A stretch of 64,000 nt of DNA from Scedosporium boydii (GCA_002221725.1 NJFT01000001.1:248001-312000); one strand, 5' to 3'. Numbered from the stretch's first letter, positions 1 through 13,466 are shown. The notes: generated by a model not told the origin, from the sequence alone. Program-made: numbers and translations.

Positions 1-142
1 TTCACCGGTGCCATCCTTGCCATCCTGAGATGTCTCACCGAGTCGTACGCGACGGGAGCAACATCTCAGAATGGGCGCATTGGATGATGGGTCTGTTTAT
101 ACCTCTCTAAACCCGAGCTAACCATGCCTGCGCAATCTACAG

Positions 143-1213
143 TTGGAAGCCAAGTACACTGATAAGCCTACTGGTATATCACGCCCACGCCCTAAACGCA
201 AACCCGATAAAAAATTACACACAAGCTTCAGGATTGGCCCAATTCGTTTGGGCCAGCCTAGACTACCCATTTCCTTGATGGCCGTCCTAACCCCCGAGAG
301 GACCCATTTACTAATGCTCTACTCGCGTTCAGGCCTCACCCTCACCCAGACCTGGAACACCGCCAACGCTCTCGAGTCCAAGGTCGAGGTCAAGGACGCC
401 CTCGCCAAGGGCCTCAAGGCTGAGGGTCTCTTCGCCTTCTTCCCCGCCTCTCAGGCCAAGGGTGCCAAGTTCAACCTCCACTTCCAGCAGAACAACTTCC
501 ACGGCCGTGCCTTCTTCGACCTCCTCAAGGGCCCCACTGCCAACATCGATGCCGTCGTTGGCGACAAGGGCTTCCTTGCTGGTGCGTCTGCCGGCTATGA
601 CGTGACCAAGGCCGCCATCACCTCCTACGCTGCCGCTGTCGGCTACACCTGCCCCTCGTACAACCTCGCCGTCACTGCCACTGATAACCTCAGCGTCTTC
701 GGCGCCTCCTTCTACCAGAAGGTCAACAGCCAAGTTGAGGGTGGCTGCAAGGCCGTCTGGAACTCCAAGACCGGCAGCAACGTCGGTATCGAGTTCGCCG
801 GAAAGTACCGCATTGACCCCGTCTCCTTCGCCAAGGTTCGTAATTCCCACCGCCGATTCTGTGGTTTAGGACGCATTTTTTTTTTCTTGAGACTTCGATC
901 GACGCGACAATCCCTTCTTGAGAGGGAGAAACAGCTGGTTTGGTTGATGTGCGCCGTTAAACAATACTAATGTGCTTCCTTCTCCTCTTTAGGTCAAGCT
1001 TAACGACCGCGGTATTGTCGCTCTTGCCTACAACGTCCTCCTCCGCGAGGGTGTTACCCTCGGTCTCGGTGCCTCCGTTGATACCCAGAAGCTCGACCAG
1101 GCCACCCACAAGGTACGCGATGGCTCCATATCTTGGCACACCGAACCGTTGTGCGATGTACTGACGATTTCTCCCATCTGCAGGTCGGCGCCAGCTTCAC
1201 CTTTGAGTCCTAA
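143..1213 (+). CDS. POR1: Mitochondrial outer-membrane porin (VDAC), 5' end outside window
   Basis: This is the voltage-dependent anion channel, the beta-barrel that lets metabolites cross the mitochondrial outer membrane. Visible exons are 143-173, 333-835, 993-1112 and 1184-1213, all joined in frame by GT-AG introns. They encode the family hallmarks KYTDKPTG, LTQTWNTANALE, KGLKAEG, KFNLHF, FFDLLKGPTANIDA, FLAGASAGYDV, KYRIDPVSFAK and the C-terminal SFTFES ending. From KYTDKPTG to the stop the order matches fungal porins; roughly the first 65-70 residues lie before the window or in exons I could not place in bases 1-142. The first intron ends with a clear ctaat branch site before ttcag. Frame and similarity leave little doubt about identity; the missing N-terminus is only an edge effect. 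Confidence 0.96.
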
Positions 1214-1560
1214 ATGTACTGTCGATTATGTGTTGTGAGGTTTGGAGAGGCAACTCGGTTAATATAAAAGCAAGCTTCCCGGGCTTAGGATGCTAGGTTG
1301 AGCCGTGTATTCTAAACCATGAGCTCTGGTTGCGTTATTAGCTCCTCCCCGTTTTGACTGTAGCATAGTAGGGGTGTATAAATGTGAATAACCTAGAGAA
1401 AATTGGGTGCTTTGTTCATGTGATTGATCATCAACACTAGTTTGCTTATACGGAGTACTCCCAAGAAACCTCTCCACTCATCAGGTTCAATGCACAGTGG
1501 GCACTAAATACATGTATCCGGAACGCCTGCCAAAAATGCAGACGAGGTTATCAAACATCA

Positions 1561-2538
1561 TCAACCTGACTGTTTAGTATCACCACTCGGTGGCTTCTTC
1601 TTCGCCGGCTTCCTTCTAGGCGCCTCGCTCGGACCAGCAGCAAACACCAACGGCGCCAAGCTCGCAATGACAATAATGAAGCCAACGGCAATAACAAAGA
1701 CAACAGGCGATCCATCACCGCCACCGGGCGCCGCCTCAGCCGCCCTGCGCGCCTCTCTCCGCTGGTCCTGCCTCTTATGCGTGCGCTCATGCGAAACGTT
1801 ATCGAAATGCGGCACGTCGCGCCCAAAGTGATCCTGGCCTGGGCCCATGCCGCCGAGCCCACTGCCACTTCCACTTCCACTTCCACTGCCGCTGCCGCTG
1901 CCGCTGCCGCTCCTGCTACCTGACGCCGTGCTCTGCTCGTGCGCGGCCCTTCGCTTCTCGGCGTGTTCGCCCCATCCTCCCTGCCTGTAAAAGCTCGGAG
2001 GCGGGCCCCTGAAGCTTCCGCGCGTGGAGTTCGTAGTGGGGGGACGTCTCCGACCCAGGCCCGACGCGGGTCGACCGCCGGCCGGACCGCTGGAGTATTG
2101 GTGGGTGTGGGTGTGGCCGGCGGAGCGGTGGACGTGAGCGTGTGAATGGCGAGCGTCGCGATCGTAGGCGGCTCGTTTTCCCGGGGCCGAGAGGACGGAG
2201 TAAGCTTCTGATATGCGGATGAAGCGCCGGGGAGCGTGGGGATCGGAGGGGTTGTGGTCCGGGTGGTGTTTTTTGGAGAGAGCGTAGAAGGAGCTGTTTA
2301 TATATCGTTTGTTAGTCTTCCTGTTTACGGAGAGGGGGTGAAGGGGTAAGGAAGCGAACCGTTTTATTTCAGCCGGGGAGGCGTTGCGAGGGACTTGGAG
2401 GACATCATAGTGGCTCTCCTTGTCGTCGAGGGGCTCAGCGAGGCGACGACGCGCTGTCGTGGCGAAGGAGCGTCGGGTTGGGAGGAGGCCGATGGCGGAG
2501 ATTGGGGCCGCTCGGCGGGGGATTTGGCAGAGCGGCAT
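1561..2538 (-). CDS. J-domain (DnaJ-like) protein, probably mitochondrial, with C-terminal membrane segment
   Basis: The coding exons are 2538-2360 and 2293-1561, giving 303 aa. The removed 66-nt intron (gttcgc...gactaac...aaacag) has no stop and is a multiple of three. Splicing restores a clean J-domain, HYDVLQVPRNASPAEIK then RSFYALSKKHHPDHNP, with the HPD motif near residues 70-72 that stimulates Hsp70 ATPase. The N-terminus is rich in Arg, Ala and Ser (SFATTARRR), as in mitochondrial presequences. A Gly-Ser tract lies in the middle, and one hydrophobic segment (VVFVIAVGFIIVIASLAPLVF) precedes a Lys/Pro-rich tail. It is probably an Hsp70 cochaperone anchored in a mitochondrial membrane; location is inferred from the N-terminus only. 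Its start faces the kinase relic across about 400 nt. Confidence 0.88.
   Translation of the reverse strand: MPLCQIPRRAAPISAIGLLPTRRSFATTARRRLAEPLDDKESHYDVLQVPRNASPAEIKRFASLPLHPLSVNRKTNKRYINSSFYALSKKHHPDHNPSDPHAPRRFIRISEAYSVLSAPGKRAAYDRDARHSHAHVHRSAGHTHTHQYSSGPAGGRPASGLGRRRPPTTNSTRGSFRGPPPSFYRQGGWGEHAEKRRAAHEQSTASGSRSGSGSGSGSGSGSGSGSGLGGMGPGQDHFGRDVPHFDNVSHERTHKRQDQRREARRAAEAAPGGGDGSPVVFVIAVGFIIVIASLAPLVFAAGPSEAPRRKPAKKKPPSGDTKQSG
1863..1915 (-). repeat. In-frame Gly-Ser coding microsatellite
   Basis: On the minus strand this is a run of GGCAGC and GGAAGT hexamers that encodes the (GS)n tract of the J-domain protein. The repeat is imperfect, and two codon blocks are visible, GGC/AGC and GGA/AGT. 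Such tracts commonly vary in length between isolates without breaking the frame. Confidence 0.85.
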
Positions 2539-2954
2539 GCCTCATTCTAAGCTCTACCAGATCATGGCTCTAAAGGAGAGTCTTTTGGTGTGGAGGAGGT
2601 GAGGTGGCGTGTGTGAGGTGGAGGGCAATTGCACTTTAAGAGTAGGGAATTTTTTGGTTTGTCGGAAACTCTGTGATGTAATGGCTCTCGTGTGTCATTT
2701 CTGCCATTGCAGGTCCCTGGAATCGGCGGTCTTTCGGGCCCCGATACAAGGGTATTTTGTAAGATGGCAACAAAAATGGCACTGTGTAGGAAGGCAGCTT
2801 TCGGTATTCAATTGTTAGTGCCTTGCATGCAGCACGGTGCAACTCGAGCCAAACCCCAGGCCCCAGGAGCCGCTCACCAACGCCATCCGCGCAGGAGGGG
2901 GGACTGCGTGGAGAGGCGAGATGCGGTGTCCCCGTACGGAATTATATCGACAAG
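2539..2954. other. Intergenic region between divergent J-protein gene and kinase relic
   Basis: This should hold the J-protein promoter and the former promoter of the kinase relic. Reading frames here are short and resemble nothing I recognise. No clear TATA element or RNA gene was seen. Confidence 0.6.
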
Positions 2955-3961
2955 ATGGATTTTGATTTCGCCGTCTTTCAGATTAATGTTGGTGATGATG
3001 ATGGCGCTGGAATTATATTCAATTACAACCACAAGCGGATCTCTATATCCATCTTCCCCAGCCCTGAAATTCATGACCAGTCCAACAACCATAGACAGCC
3101 TACCGAAGGGTATCTGATCCGACTTCTGGAGCGCGCCGTTTATGGTGATATAAACGTCGAATACGACGAGGTGATAGATGAATTTTTCGACATCATTAAT
3201 GACGCAGGGAGAACTGCGTTTCCCAGAGAACATCTCCTCGCGCAGTCTCCGAACCAGCCCAGGACTTACATTCTATCCTCTTCCCCGAGACGTTATTCTT
3301 CCGCCTTTTGACCACCTCCGGCAAGGTTTCTATTATCCCGATTAGTTCAAGAGAGGGCCTGTACCTGCCCCGAAGCGATCTTGGACCTCGATATTTACAT
3401 CGACCTCAAAATGAACGACAGCCTCACACAGCATTCTTGCAAGAATGTCCTTATTGAAGAGACTTTCGTCCACGGCGGGAGCCAAGCCGTCTGTCAAGTT
3501 CTAGTTGACGGCAAAGTCATGCTCTGCAAGGCTTCGAACACTGGCTTGACTAATCTAAGCCTAGAGCGAGAGCTTGGAAAGCTTCAAAAGATACAAGAAT
3601 CCGGCCTGCCTAGTATACGTGTCCCGCCGCTCCTGGGTTATGTTGTGCATCCCGAAGCAGGCCGCATCCTTGGGTTTCTGCGGGAGTTGGTTCCGGGGCG
3701 TTGTCTCAGGGACGACAGATATGGGCATCGCAGATCCGTAAGACGGTTAACCAACTTCATGAGATCGGTGTGATCTGGGGCGATGGGAAAGCCCGCAACG
3801 TCATCATTGACGGCGACGATGATGCTTGGCTTATTGCCTTTGGCGGCGGCTGGACAGAAGGATGGGTAGATGAGACGTTGGCCGGCACAGTCGAAGGGGA
3901 TGAGCAGGCTGTCAAGAGAATTATGCAGTTCTTGGGAGTCCAAGAGGTACGAGGACCATGA
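2955..3961 (+). pseudogene. Broken fungal protein-kinase-like gene
   Basis: The sequence resembles a filamentous-fungal kinase-like family with the end motifs WGDGKxxNVxID and AWLIDFGGGWTEGWVD. Reading starts at ATG 2955 (MDFDFAVFQINVG). The conserved protein then jumps frames three times: one frame to about 3240, a second frame (LHSILFPETLFFRLLTTSGK) to about 3380, the first frame again (LIEETFVHGGSQAVCQVLVDGK, LLGYVVHPEAG) to about 3705, and the second frame again (QIRKTVNQLHEIGVIWGDGKARNV) to the stop at 3961. No GT-AG intron of realistic length spans the shifts, and the first frame has a TGA at 3309-3311. The metal-binding Asp of the DFG-like motif is replaced by Ala (LIAFGGG), so even a corrected product would probably be catalytically dead. 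Sequencing indels could mimic frameshifts but not the Asp loss. Confidence 0.8.
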
Positions 3962-4492
3962 TGATATGTTATCTCTGCTGGCACCCACCTCCTACCAACT
4001 CCTTTGCCGACCTCAAGCTAAGCGTCAGTGAGATGGGTCTGTACTTAGTCTTAAACCTTGTCCACTCTGTGGAAAATGCCTGGAACAGATCCCAATTGTT
4101 TTAACATCAATCCAGCAGAACACGATAGCCAGCGTCTTATAATTCAGTTCTTGAAGAGTAGGTATATAGGCGGGTCTCAATTTTGAGGCTATTAAAGGAG
4201 CACAAGGAAACAATAAAAATATTCTGTGTAGAGGGTTCTGTAGGGATGAGATTGACGGTTCTCGATTCCTCGGTCCCTACAAAGGAACTCGGAACAGGAT
4301 CCAGTCCCGTTCCCGTTTGGGTGGTGGAGGATTTAAGCTCCGTGCTCACCTAAGGCATCCACTTTCGGTGAGGGGCCAAGGTGAGACCTTTCAATCTGTA
4401 CAATTGGAGCTCACCCTTCCCAATCATACCAACCCAACCTGACAATATCCAACCATCTCCAAACAATACTAAATCCACACACTTTGAAAAGG
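3962..4492. other. Intergenic region before coiled-coil gene
   Basis: It holds the 3' flank of the kinase relic and the likely promoter of the coiled-coil gene. No coding signal, repeat or RNA gene was recognised. Confidence 0.6.
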
Positions 4493-6240
4493 ATGGCGGA
4501 TTTAGATGATAAGGCCAAGGCCGAGAGGCTGGCCGCGATGAAGAAGAAGGCACGTGTCTGGGCGAGTTGCGACAGCTTGGTGATATCTATCTAGCTAACT
4601 AACTAGCCTGGAACTAGGCTGATGCTCTCAGAAGAAAAAAGAAGGAAGGGGGAAAGGCCTCGAAGGCCCCCAAGGCTGAGACTGAGAAGCCTGCTGAATC
4701 TACATCTGCTGCGGCACCCGAGACCGAGAAGATAGACGTCGCCGTCGAAGAGGACGCGCCGCCCGAACACGAACAGGCCACCTCACCGACGCATGACGCA
4801 GGGTCCCTAGCGCAACAGTCAAAGATGAGGTCTTCCAGTTTCCGAAAGGGTTCCATCTCAGGCCCACTGTCCCCTGGCCTCTCCAGCCCCGACGGCACAA
4901 CAGCCCCCGAGATCTACCGGAAACATGTAGCACGAATCGAGGAACTAGAAACCGAGAACGAGCGCCTCAATAAAGATTTTGTGGATTCCGAGAGGAGGCG
5001 GAAGAAGGCCGAGGATGAGCTCGAGGAGCTGCGGGAGGCTGACTCTCCTACTCGGGAGAGTGGTGGAGCGAGCGACGAGGTTGAGAAGCTAGTGAGCATT
5101 TGCCCACGTCCTGCTAGCAAGCCTGCGTTTCTACATAATACTAACTAGAAAATCCTCCAGAACTCCCAAATAGCGGCACTCGAGCGACAGAACGCGCAAC
5201 TCCAGCAACAAGTATCCCGGTCAAAGCACGGCAAGGACGCGTCTGCCACAGAACTCGAAGAGCAACTTACATCGAAGTCAGCTACGATCGAATCAATGGA
5301 ACTAGAATTATCCAAGCTACGAGCCGCGCTAGGTCGTCACGCCTCCGGGGCTTCATCAGAAAGGGAACAGATTACGGCACTCGAAGATAAGCTTGCTCGA
5401 GCCGAGCGTGCAGCTGGCCAGGCGCAGCGTGAGCTCGCGGACCTGCGGCGCAACCTTGATAGGACGGCCGAGAAGGCCGTTCGCGACAGCAGCGAGCGGA
5501 CTAGCGTCGAAACTAAGCTACGGACGGTTGAGCATGACCTTGCCGATCAGCTTGCCATAAGGGCGGATCTAGAGACGAAGGTCGATGCGCTCGAGCAAAA
5601 GGTCGCCACCCTGACTACACTACATAGGGAACAGGATTCTCGGAGCCAGGCTCTACGGCGCGAGAAGGAGCGCGCGGATAACGAGGTCAAGGAGTTGAAG
5701 GCCAGGGTCGAGCGTCTCGAGGCAGAGAAGGTCAAGCTGAGGGCTCGTCGGTCTCACGATGGAGGCATCGACGACGATGCCGTGGACGAGCTGGTAGACG
5801 AGGGTAGGTCTACTCTCGAGAAGAGGATAAGGGAGCTTGAGGCGGAGAACCACGAGTTGCGCCGAGGTATCTGGAAGGACAAGAGGCGTGAGTTCGATGG
5901 CGGCGAGCATCACGTATCATTCCAGGATGTCGATCTTGGTTCGGGTAGCGTGCTCTCGCCGACTCACAGGAAGCACGGCGGCGGTGGCGGCATCGGAGAC
6001 CTGATTACGAGTGGGATCAATGCCCTCACAGGCGCCGATGATGGTGGCTTCCTGTCTGACGATGGTATGGACTTCGACGAGGATGCTTTCAGGAAGGCGC
6101 AGGCCGAGGAGAACTCTCGGCGGCTGGAGAGGATTAAGGAGGTTAAGAGGGGTCTCAAGAACTGGGTTGGTTGGAGGTTGGATCTTATTGAGAATCGTAG
6201 AGGTGGCGGACAAGGCATTGGCGACATTTTCGAAATATGA
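4493..6240 (+). CDS. Long coiled-coil protein (M-protein-repeat / golgin-like)
   Basis: The proposed exons are 4493-4555, 4618-5091 and 5149-6240, about 542 aa. The second intron is clear (ctagtgagc...ctaactag). The first is less certain because its best in-frame donor is a weak GTCTGG; the stronger-looking GTGTCT two bases earlier would create a stop. The N-terminus is Lys/Ala rich (DDKAKAERLAAMKKK), followed by a Glu/Pro/Ala linker. Long heptad-type coiled coils run from about residue 130 to 430 (IEELETENERLNKDF; ELSKLRAALGR; ELEAENHELRRG). A conserved-looking C-terminal block follows, RRLERIKEVKRGLKNWVGWR, ending GDIFEI. The architecture fits fungal proteins annotated as M-protein-repeat or Golgi tethering factors. 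That function is inference from layout, not from a diagnostic domain. Confidence 0.72.
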
Positions 6241-7064
6241 ACATGTTAGCGAATGATATCTGGGCAAGGCAGGGAATTTTGATGAGGGAGGTTGAATAAG
6301 GAATTGGTTCTATTGCCTGTATAAGTATGAGATTTAGATGTCAATGAATTTCGGCTGGCTTCATGGAGTCCAAGTGTCGATTGTTCCAACCGAAGTTCCC
6401 CAGCCTTTTTCACCTCTGATGTCTAGGACTTGAGTCCTCGTTCCCCTACATAGTCGTTTATGCTCCTTGTCAAATGGGTTGGTATACATCAATAGCTCTT
6501 ACAACTTCATGAAGCAGAGCAGATGGTGCTAAGAAGTCCCACCAATCGATCTTGATTCAGCTCCTCGTTCAAAGACCAATATCAATTCACCAATTTGACC
6601 CTCGTCTTTATTGTGTGATTGGCTGCTACATTCTCCGTTTGAACCTAAATATTATTTTTGGCTCTCCCCTGCTTGGTCCCTCCTCGTATCTTTTCCTAAT
6701 ACCTGTAAAGTTGCAGCTGTTGTTTGTTGCTGGCAACCTTCCCTCAGGAATGGTGGCTTGTTACGACCTTGGCTCTTGGCACGGATAACTTTAACCCCTG
6801 AAGTCTTGGGAGGCGGGAAGTGGTTCTTTTGCATGCCAATCCCTTGCTTCCGTTGCTTCTCTCACACGAGTGATAGCCTTTCTGGCATTACTAGAAATAA
6901 TAATGATTGTGATTTCCTAGATTCTTTCAGCAGTGCCTTTATTTCTTCTTTTCTTCCCTTCCTCATGGCCATCTTTTTGCCAAATCGAGGCGTTACACAA
7001 AGGGCAATCAATTCTCGGCAGTCGAATTGAGCCGCCAGTTTCCGCCGTGCCCTTTAGAAACAAG
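6241..7064. other. Intergenic / 5' leader of GH47 gene
   Basis: The last 150 nt are rich in C and T (ttctttcttttcttcccttcctc), as is common just upstream of fungal start codons. The GH47 frame stays open upstream to an ATG at 6933, but the added residues would sit in front of a normal signal-anchor, so 7065 is preferred. Nothing else was recognised. Confidence 0.6.
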
Positions 7065-8903
<1,839 letters not shown>

Positions 8904-9482
8904 GACTTTCTTTTCTTCCCTCTTCACTTAGAGAACTACATGTAACATCTTATGAGGGGCATTTATTCGGTTTCGGTCATATTGTTTTCTAGGGAAGGGT
9001 CATTGTATGTATGGCGTAGTACATGGTGCATTGTACGGATAATTATACCCATATTTCATGATAATGATGGTGATGACGATGACGATGCTTGTTACCCCAA
9101 CCGCTTGCAACGATTCGACAATTGACAAATGCTAGCAGGCCATTCGCTTCAAATATCAGTCGACGACCAGGAACAGGACTATTTGATCCATTGAAAATGA
9201 AAATGCGGTGAAACTCTCGTCCAGCGTCTTATTGTATGTGTTCGTATTACGTCTCCCTCGAGTCATCACCAGATCGATCCAGGTAGTCGCGTGTTGGCGT
9301 GGGGAAAGAACTGCATACTTAATTCTTAGAAAATGCGCGGCATTAGGATTTCCCCTCCTTCATTCCCCAGCTATTGGGCTGCTCCTCATATTTCGCGCAA
9401 GCTCTCAAACTTCGTGCCCGCCTTTTTGATTCACATAAAACCAGCTCGCAGTCTAAACACACCTTCAAAGGTGTCCGAGACC
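8904..9482. other. Intergenic region with short GAT/GAC-rich run
   Basis: An imperfect gatgatggtgatgacgatgac-type run lies near 9064-9087. The rest is presumably the GH47 3' UTR and the promoter of the next gene. The downstream frame is open back to an ATG at 9333, but the extra residues look non-coding. Confidence 0.55.
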
Positions 9483-10375
9483 ATGGAACCTCCGTTCAAC
9501 CTCTTCACAACACTCCGCTACGATGTGAAGCTCGAATCGCTCCACGACAACCCGGCCTTCACCCATGCCGGCTGGAACTACCGCCGCGCATCGCCCTGCT
9601 ACATGCTCGACTTCCACCGCGACCGGATGCTCCGCGCCTCTACGTACTGGCACTGGGACGCCGCGACGGCTACGCTCTCGGGCGACGCGGGACTCGCGCG
9701 GCTAGAGACGGTAATTCTACAGGGCGTTACGGCCGAGGGCAAGGACGAGGAGCCGCTCCGCGTACGGGTCGTCGTGAACGAGGAAGGGGATTTAAGTGTG
9801 GGGCTTGGCGCCGAGACGGAGAAGACGCTGAAGGATTTGTACCCCTCCGGGTTGGCGGCGCCCGAGGAACTTGCGGGACAGACCCCGACGTACACGGTGG
9901 TGCTGGATGATGTGAGGACGGTCAAGTCGGAGTATACGCATTATAAGACGACGAGGAGGGAGATGTATAATGGGGCGAGGGAGAGGGCGGGGATTAAGCT
10001 TGGGGATCCGAAGGAGGTTTTGCTGGCGGCGGAGGATGGGGCTATCATGGAGGGGAGTACGGTGACACCATATTTCTGGAGGGGAGGGAGGTGGGTTACG
10101 CCGCCGGTTAGGGAAAGGTGGGGGCTGGAAGGGGATAGTGGTGGGCAGGATGGAACAACGAGGAGGTGGACTTTGGAGAGGTAGGTTTTTGAATTTCTTG
10201 TGCGATTTTTGCCTTGGGTGGAAATGGGGGTTTTGCTAACGTGGTTCTTTGAAGGGGATATGCTGTTGAGGAAGTGGTTCAGGCTAGTTCGATCGTTGAT
10301 GGGGAGTTGGTATGGTTGAGCAATGGTGCGAAAGGCTTCATCCTCGCAAAATTCGACGCCAGAAAGAGCTCATGA
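9483..10375 (+). CDS. Class-IV aminotransferase / aminodeoxychorismate lyase-like protein
   Basis: The exons are 9483-10180 and 10255-10375, giving 272 aa. The intron is gtaggtt...gctaac...gaag. The protein begins MEPPFNLFTTLRYDV and contains the fold-type IV PLP-enzyme signatures: YTHYKTTRREMYNGAR with the likely Schiff-base lysine, and EVLLAAEDGAIMEGSTVTPYFWRGGRWVTPP, split here as EVLLAAEDGAIMEGS and TPYFWRGGRWVTPP. The second exon supplies the family ending VWLSNGAKGFILAKFD. The closest characterised activity is 4-amino-4-deoxychorismate lyase, which makes p-aminobenzoate for folate. Related proteins also include branched-chain and D-amino-acid transaminases, so the substrate is not certain. 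Codons become G-rich towards the end of exon 1, without a frame break. Confidence 0.85.
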
Positions 10376-11363
10376 GAGACTAGGGCCAATATGTGTCCAT
10401 GGGCGTCAGAGCGGAAGGTCTGGTAGTCATTATGGTTCTGTCGGGACTTTCCTTCTCCGCCCCAAGAAGCCCCTCCTTGGTACGATCAAGGCATATAATA
10501 TACAGAACAGCATCGGGATCGGGAGTCGGCCACTGTATCTCAAGTCCTCTCGATCCCTTCTCTGAGACGACTTCGGAACCAAAGTGGCGCGGCACGGATG
10601 ATACTAGCCTCTAAAAGTTTCCCCTGGTCTTACATACCCTTAGATCGATATATCTCGTTTGAGCAACTTAAACTAAGTTGCATATCTTTCTGTTACCTTG
10701 CCGGTCTTTGGGTCAAGGTCTAACTCAGGGCAAGCAAGCAAGCTCTAATAAAGACAAGCAGCATCTCAGATCCTTAGCTCTCTGGCCTAGTGAGGGCAAC
10801 AACAAAACATTCAAAGGACATATTTCTATTCCACCCATTCCTCTTTCTTTTTAGAGATCAAGAATACTCTCCTTATCCTGCTTATTCTGCACACTTCTGA
10901 GATCTGCACAGGCACAAGAAATCATGGCATCGTGATTGGCCAATGAGGAAGGCGTCTTCGGTCAATTCCTCTTAGTAATCAATCTGTCTGTGCAATCAGT
11001 GGCGAGACCCTCTGATGTTACTGTAAACAATATGCATTGGTGGGCTGAGCCGCTAAAAATCCCGAACCTGGTCCATTGTGTCTTTCTTAGTCCAATTGTC
11101 TTGGCTGGGCAGTTGTAATCAATGGCAATTCTTGGAGCTTTTTTGCTGGCTGCTCTGAAGCTCGGCTGACGGAAACTACGAAGTACTCGCGTCACGATTT
11201 TCTGACGATTTTATCGCAGGAAAATTTATCCTCACCACACCATCCCCATCTTCCGAGCCCATTGAGGTTGTTTCTCTTTCCGTGCTTCCTTTCCATTCCT
11301 TTTTTCTTTGACGGCTGTTAGAGGACTTCTGATATCTGAAGTCTCCTATTTAAAATACCCACC
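10376..11363. other. Intergenic region upstream of TOM70
   Basis: It holds the 3' flank of the lyase-like gene and the TOM70 promoter. One copy of the TACGAAGTAC motif is at 11178-11187. A pyrimidine-rich stretch (tctctttccgtgcttcctttcc) lies about 90 nt before the TOM70 start. No gene was recognised. Confidence 0.6.
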
Positions 11364-13466
11364 ATGTCCAACCCCCTTCCCTCAATTCCTCCCGGCCCCC
11401 CGGCCGTCGCCATCCCAGTCGACCAGTCCTCCAGTCTTTGGGAACGCATATCGACGTGGGTGTCCGAGAACAAGGCTGTTGTCTACACAATTGCTGGCGT
11501 GGCCGTCGTTTTCACTGGTGCCGGTGTCGTCTATTATCTCAACACTCCTGTGAGTTGTTTACGTTCAACTAGCTGTCTCGTTTGCCTTGCTTTTCGCGAG
11601 CATGATCTTCCGATACAAGTTGGGGTCGTCTAACCATTTTTCGCTTGCCATTACATCCAGGCCGAACCCCAAACACCACGACTGTCAAAGAAGGAACGTC
11701 GCAAGAGGAAAGAAGCCGAACGAAAGGCTGCCGAGTCACAAAACAATGTCACCGCCCAGCCTGAGTCTAAGGAGATGGCGAAGGAGCAACCGAAGCCGGC
11801 TGCCGTCGAGGCTGAGGATGAGCTTCCGACCATCACCGAGGAGTCCGTGGCCAATCTCACGACAGAGCAGCGCAGCGAATATGCCGACCGACTGAAGCGA
11901 GCCGGAAACAAGGCTTACGGTGACAAGGCCTACAACAAGGCTATCGACTTGTACTCGCAGGCTATCCTATGCAAGAAGGACCCCATCTACTACTCCAACC
12001 GTGCCGCTTGCTACAGCGCCCTATCTGAGTGGCAGAAAGTTGTCGACGATACGACAACTGCTCTCAGCATCGACCGCGTGTACCTTAAGGCTATTAACCG
12101 CCGCGCCAAGGCTTACGAGGAGCTCAAGATGTATCGCGATGCTCTAGTCGGCTATACGCTTGCCTGCATCATCGACAACTTCCAGAACCAATCTGCGGCG
12201 AACGCTGTTGAGAAGCTGCTTAAGGTGGTAGCTACGGAGGAGGCTCAAAAGCGCATGGCCGATCGAAAGCAGACCCTCCCCAGCCACACCTTTGTCAACA
12301 ACTACTTCGTGAGCTTCCGCGCCAAGCCGAGGCCCGCTGGTCTGGAGGACTCTGACGAGTTGCCCGCCGGCTCTGGAAAGGAGCAGCTGCGACTCGGCCT
12401 CCAGGCGCTTGAGAAGAAGACGAGCACGGGATACGAGGAGGCGAGGCAAGCCTTCGACAAGGCCATCGAGTTGGGCGACCTTGGCGAGTTTGAGGGGCTC
12501 GCCTACAACATGCGAGGAACTTTCCGCTGTCTCCTCGGCGCCCACGAGGAGGCCATGGCCGATCTGACCAAGTCTATTGAGCTTGATCCTTCCATGACTC
12601 AGTCTCACATCAAGCTCGCTAGCATGCGTCTTGAGCAGGGTACGTCAGAAATCTAATGGGAGATTTGAATCCTTTTTTTGCTAACACAAAGTCATAGGTG
12701 ATGCCGATAAGGCTTTCGAGGACTTCACTACTGCCCTCGCCGCGAACGACAAGGATCCCGATATCTACTACCACCGCGCGCAGCTCCACTTTATCAAGGG
12801 CGAGTTCGCCGAGGCTGCTAAAGATTACCAGATGTCCATGGACCTCGATCGTGACTTCATTTTCTCCCACATCCAGCTTGGTGTAACCCAGTACAAGATG
12901 GGCTCCATGGCCTCGTCTCTTGCGACCTTCCGACGCACGGTGAAGAACTTCCCCAAGTGCCCTGATGTCTACAACTACTACGGAGAGTTGCTCCTCGATA
13001 TGGGTCAGGTGAACGAGGCCATTGAGAAGTTCGAGACTGCTGTAGAACTTGAGAGCAAGAACAACCCAGGATCTATGAATGTCCTTCCCCTCGTCAACAA
13101 GTCTCTTGCCATCTTCCAGATGAAGCAAGATAGCGCCGAGGCTGAGAAGCTTTGCCAAAAGGCTCTCGAGAGTAAGTGGACTTTTCCAATCCCGTGATAT
13201 GATAAAACTTGGTGCACGAGCTGACGCGAATGCGTTTAGTCGATCCTGAGTGCGATATCGCCGTTGCCACCATGGCTCAGCTTCTCCTCCAGAGGGGCAA
13301 CATTGCTGAGGCTCTCACCTACTTCAGGCGTGCCGCGGACCTCGCGCGTACCGAGTTTGAGATGATCAACGCTCTCTCGTACAGCGAGGCGACTGCCTGC
13401 CAGCTCAAGATCCAAGAAGAGTACCCCGAGCTGGTGAGCAAGGTGAGATCGGCGAATCTCGTGTAA
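11364..13466 (+). CDS. TOM70: Mitochondrial import receptor TOM70
   Basis: The exons are 11364-11549, 11661-12639, 12698-13171 and 13240-13466, giving 621 aa, close to the usual length. The N-terminus has a Pro-rich segment and one membrane anchor at about residues 38-59 ([21 protein letters not shown]), then a charged linker ([15 protein letters not shown]). The body is tetratricopeptide repeats: the first cluster ([22 protein letters not shown], split as [30 protein letters not shown]) is the clamp that binds Hsp70/Hsp90 tails, and later repeats bind presequence-less preproteins such as carriers. Each intron has a normal donor, and the three junctions keep TPR helices intact. The gene converges on IMP4. 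Identity is firm. Confidence 0.97.

Noticed and set aside
329..850. 173-codon frame antisense to porin
   Set aside because: Shadow of the porin coding strand: Gly/Val/Glu-rich translation without similarity.
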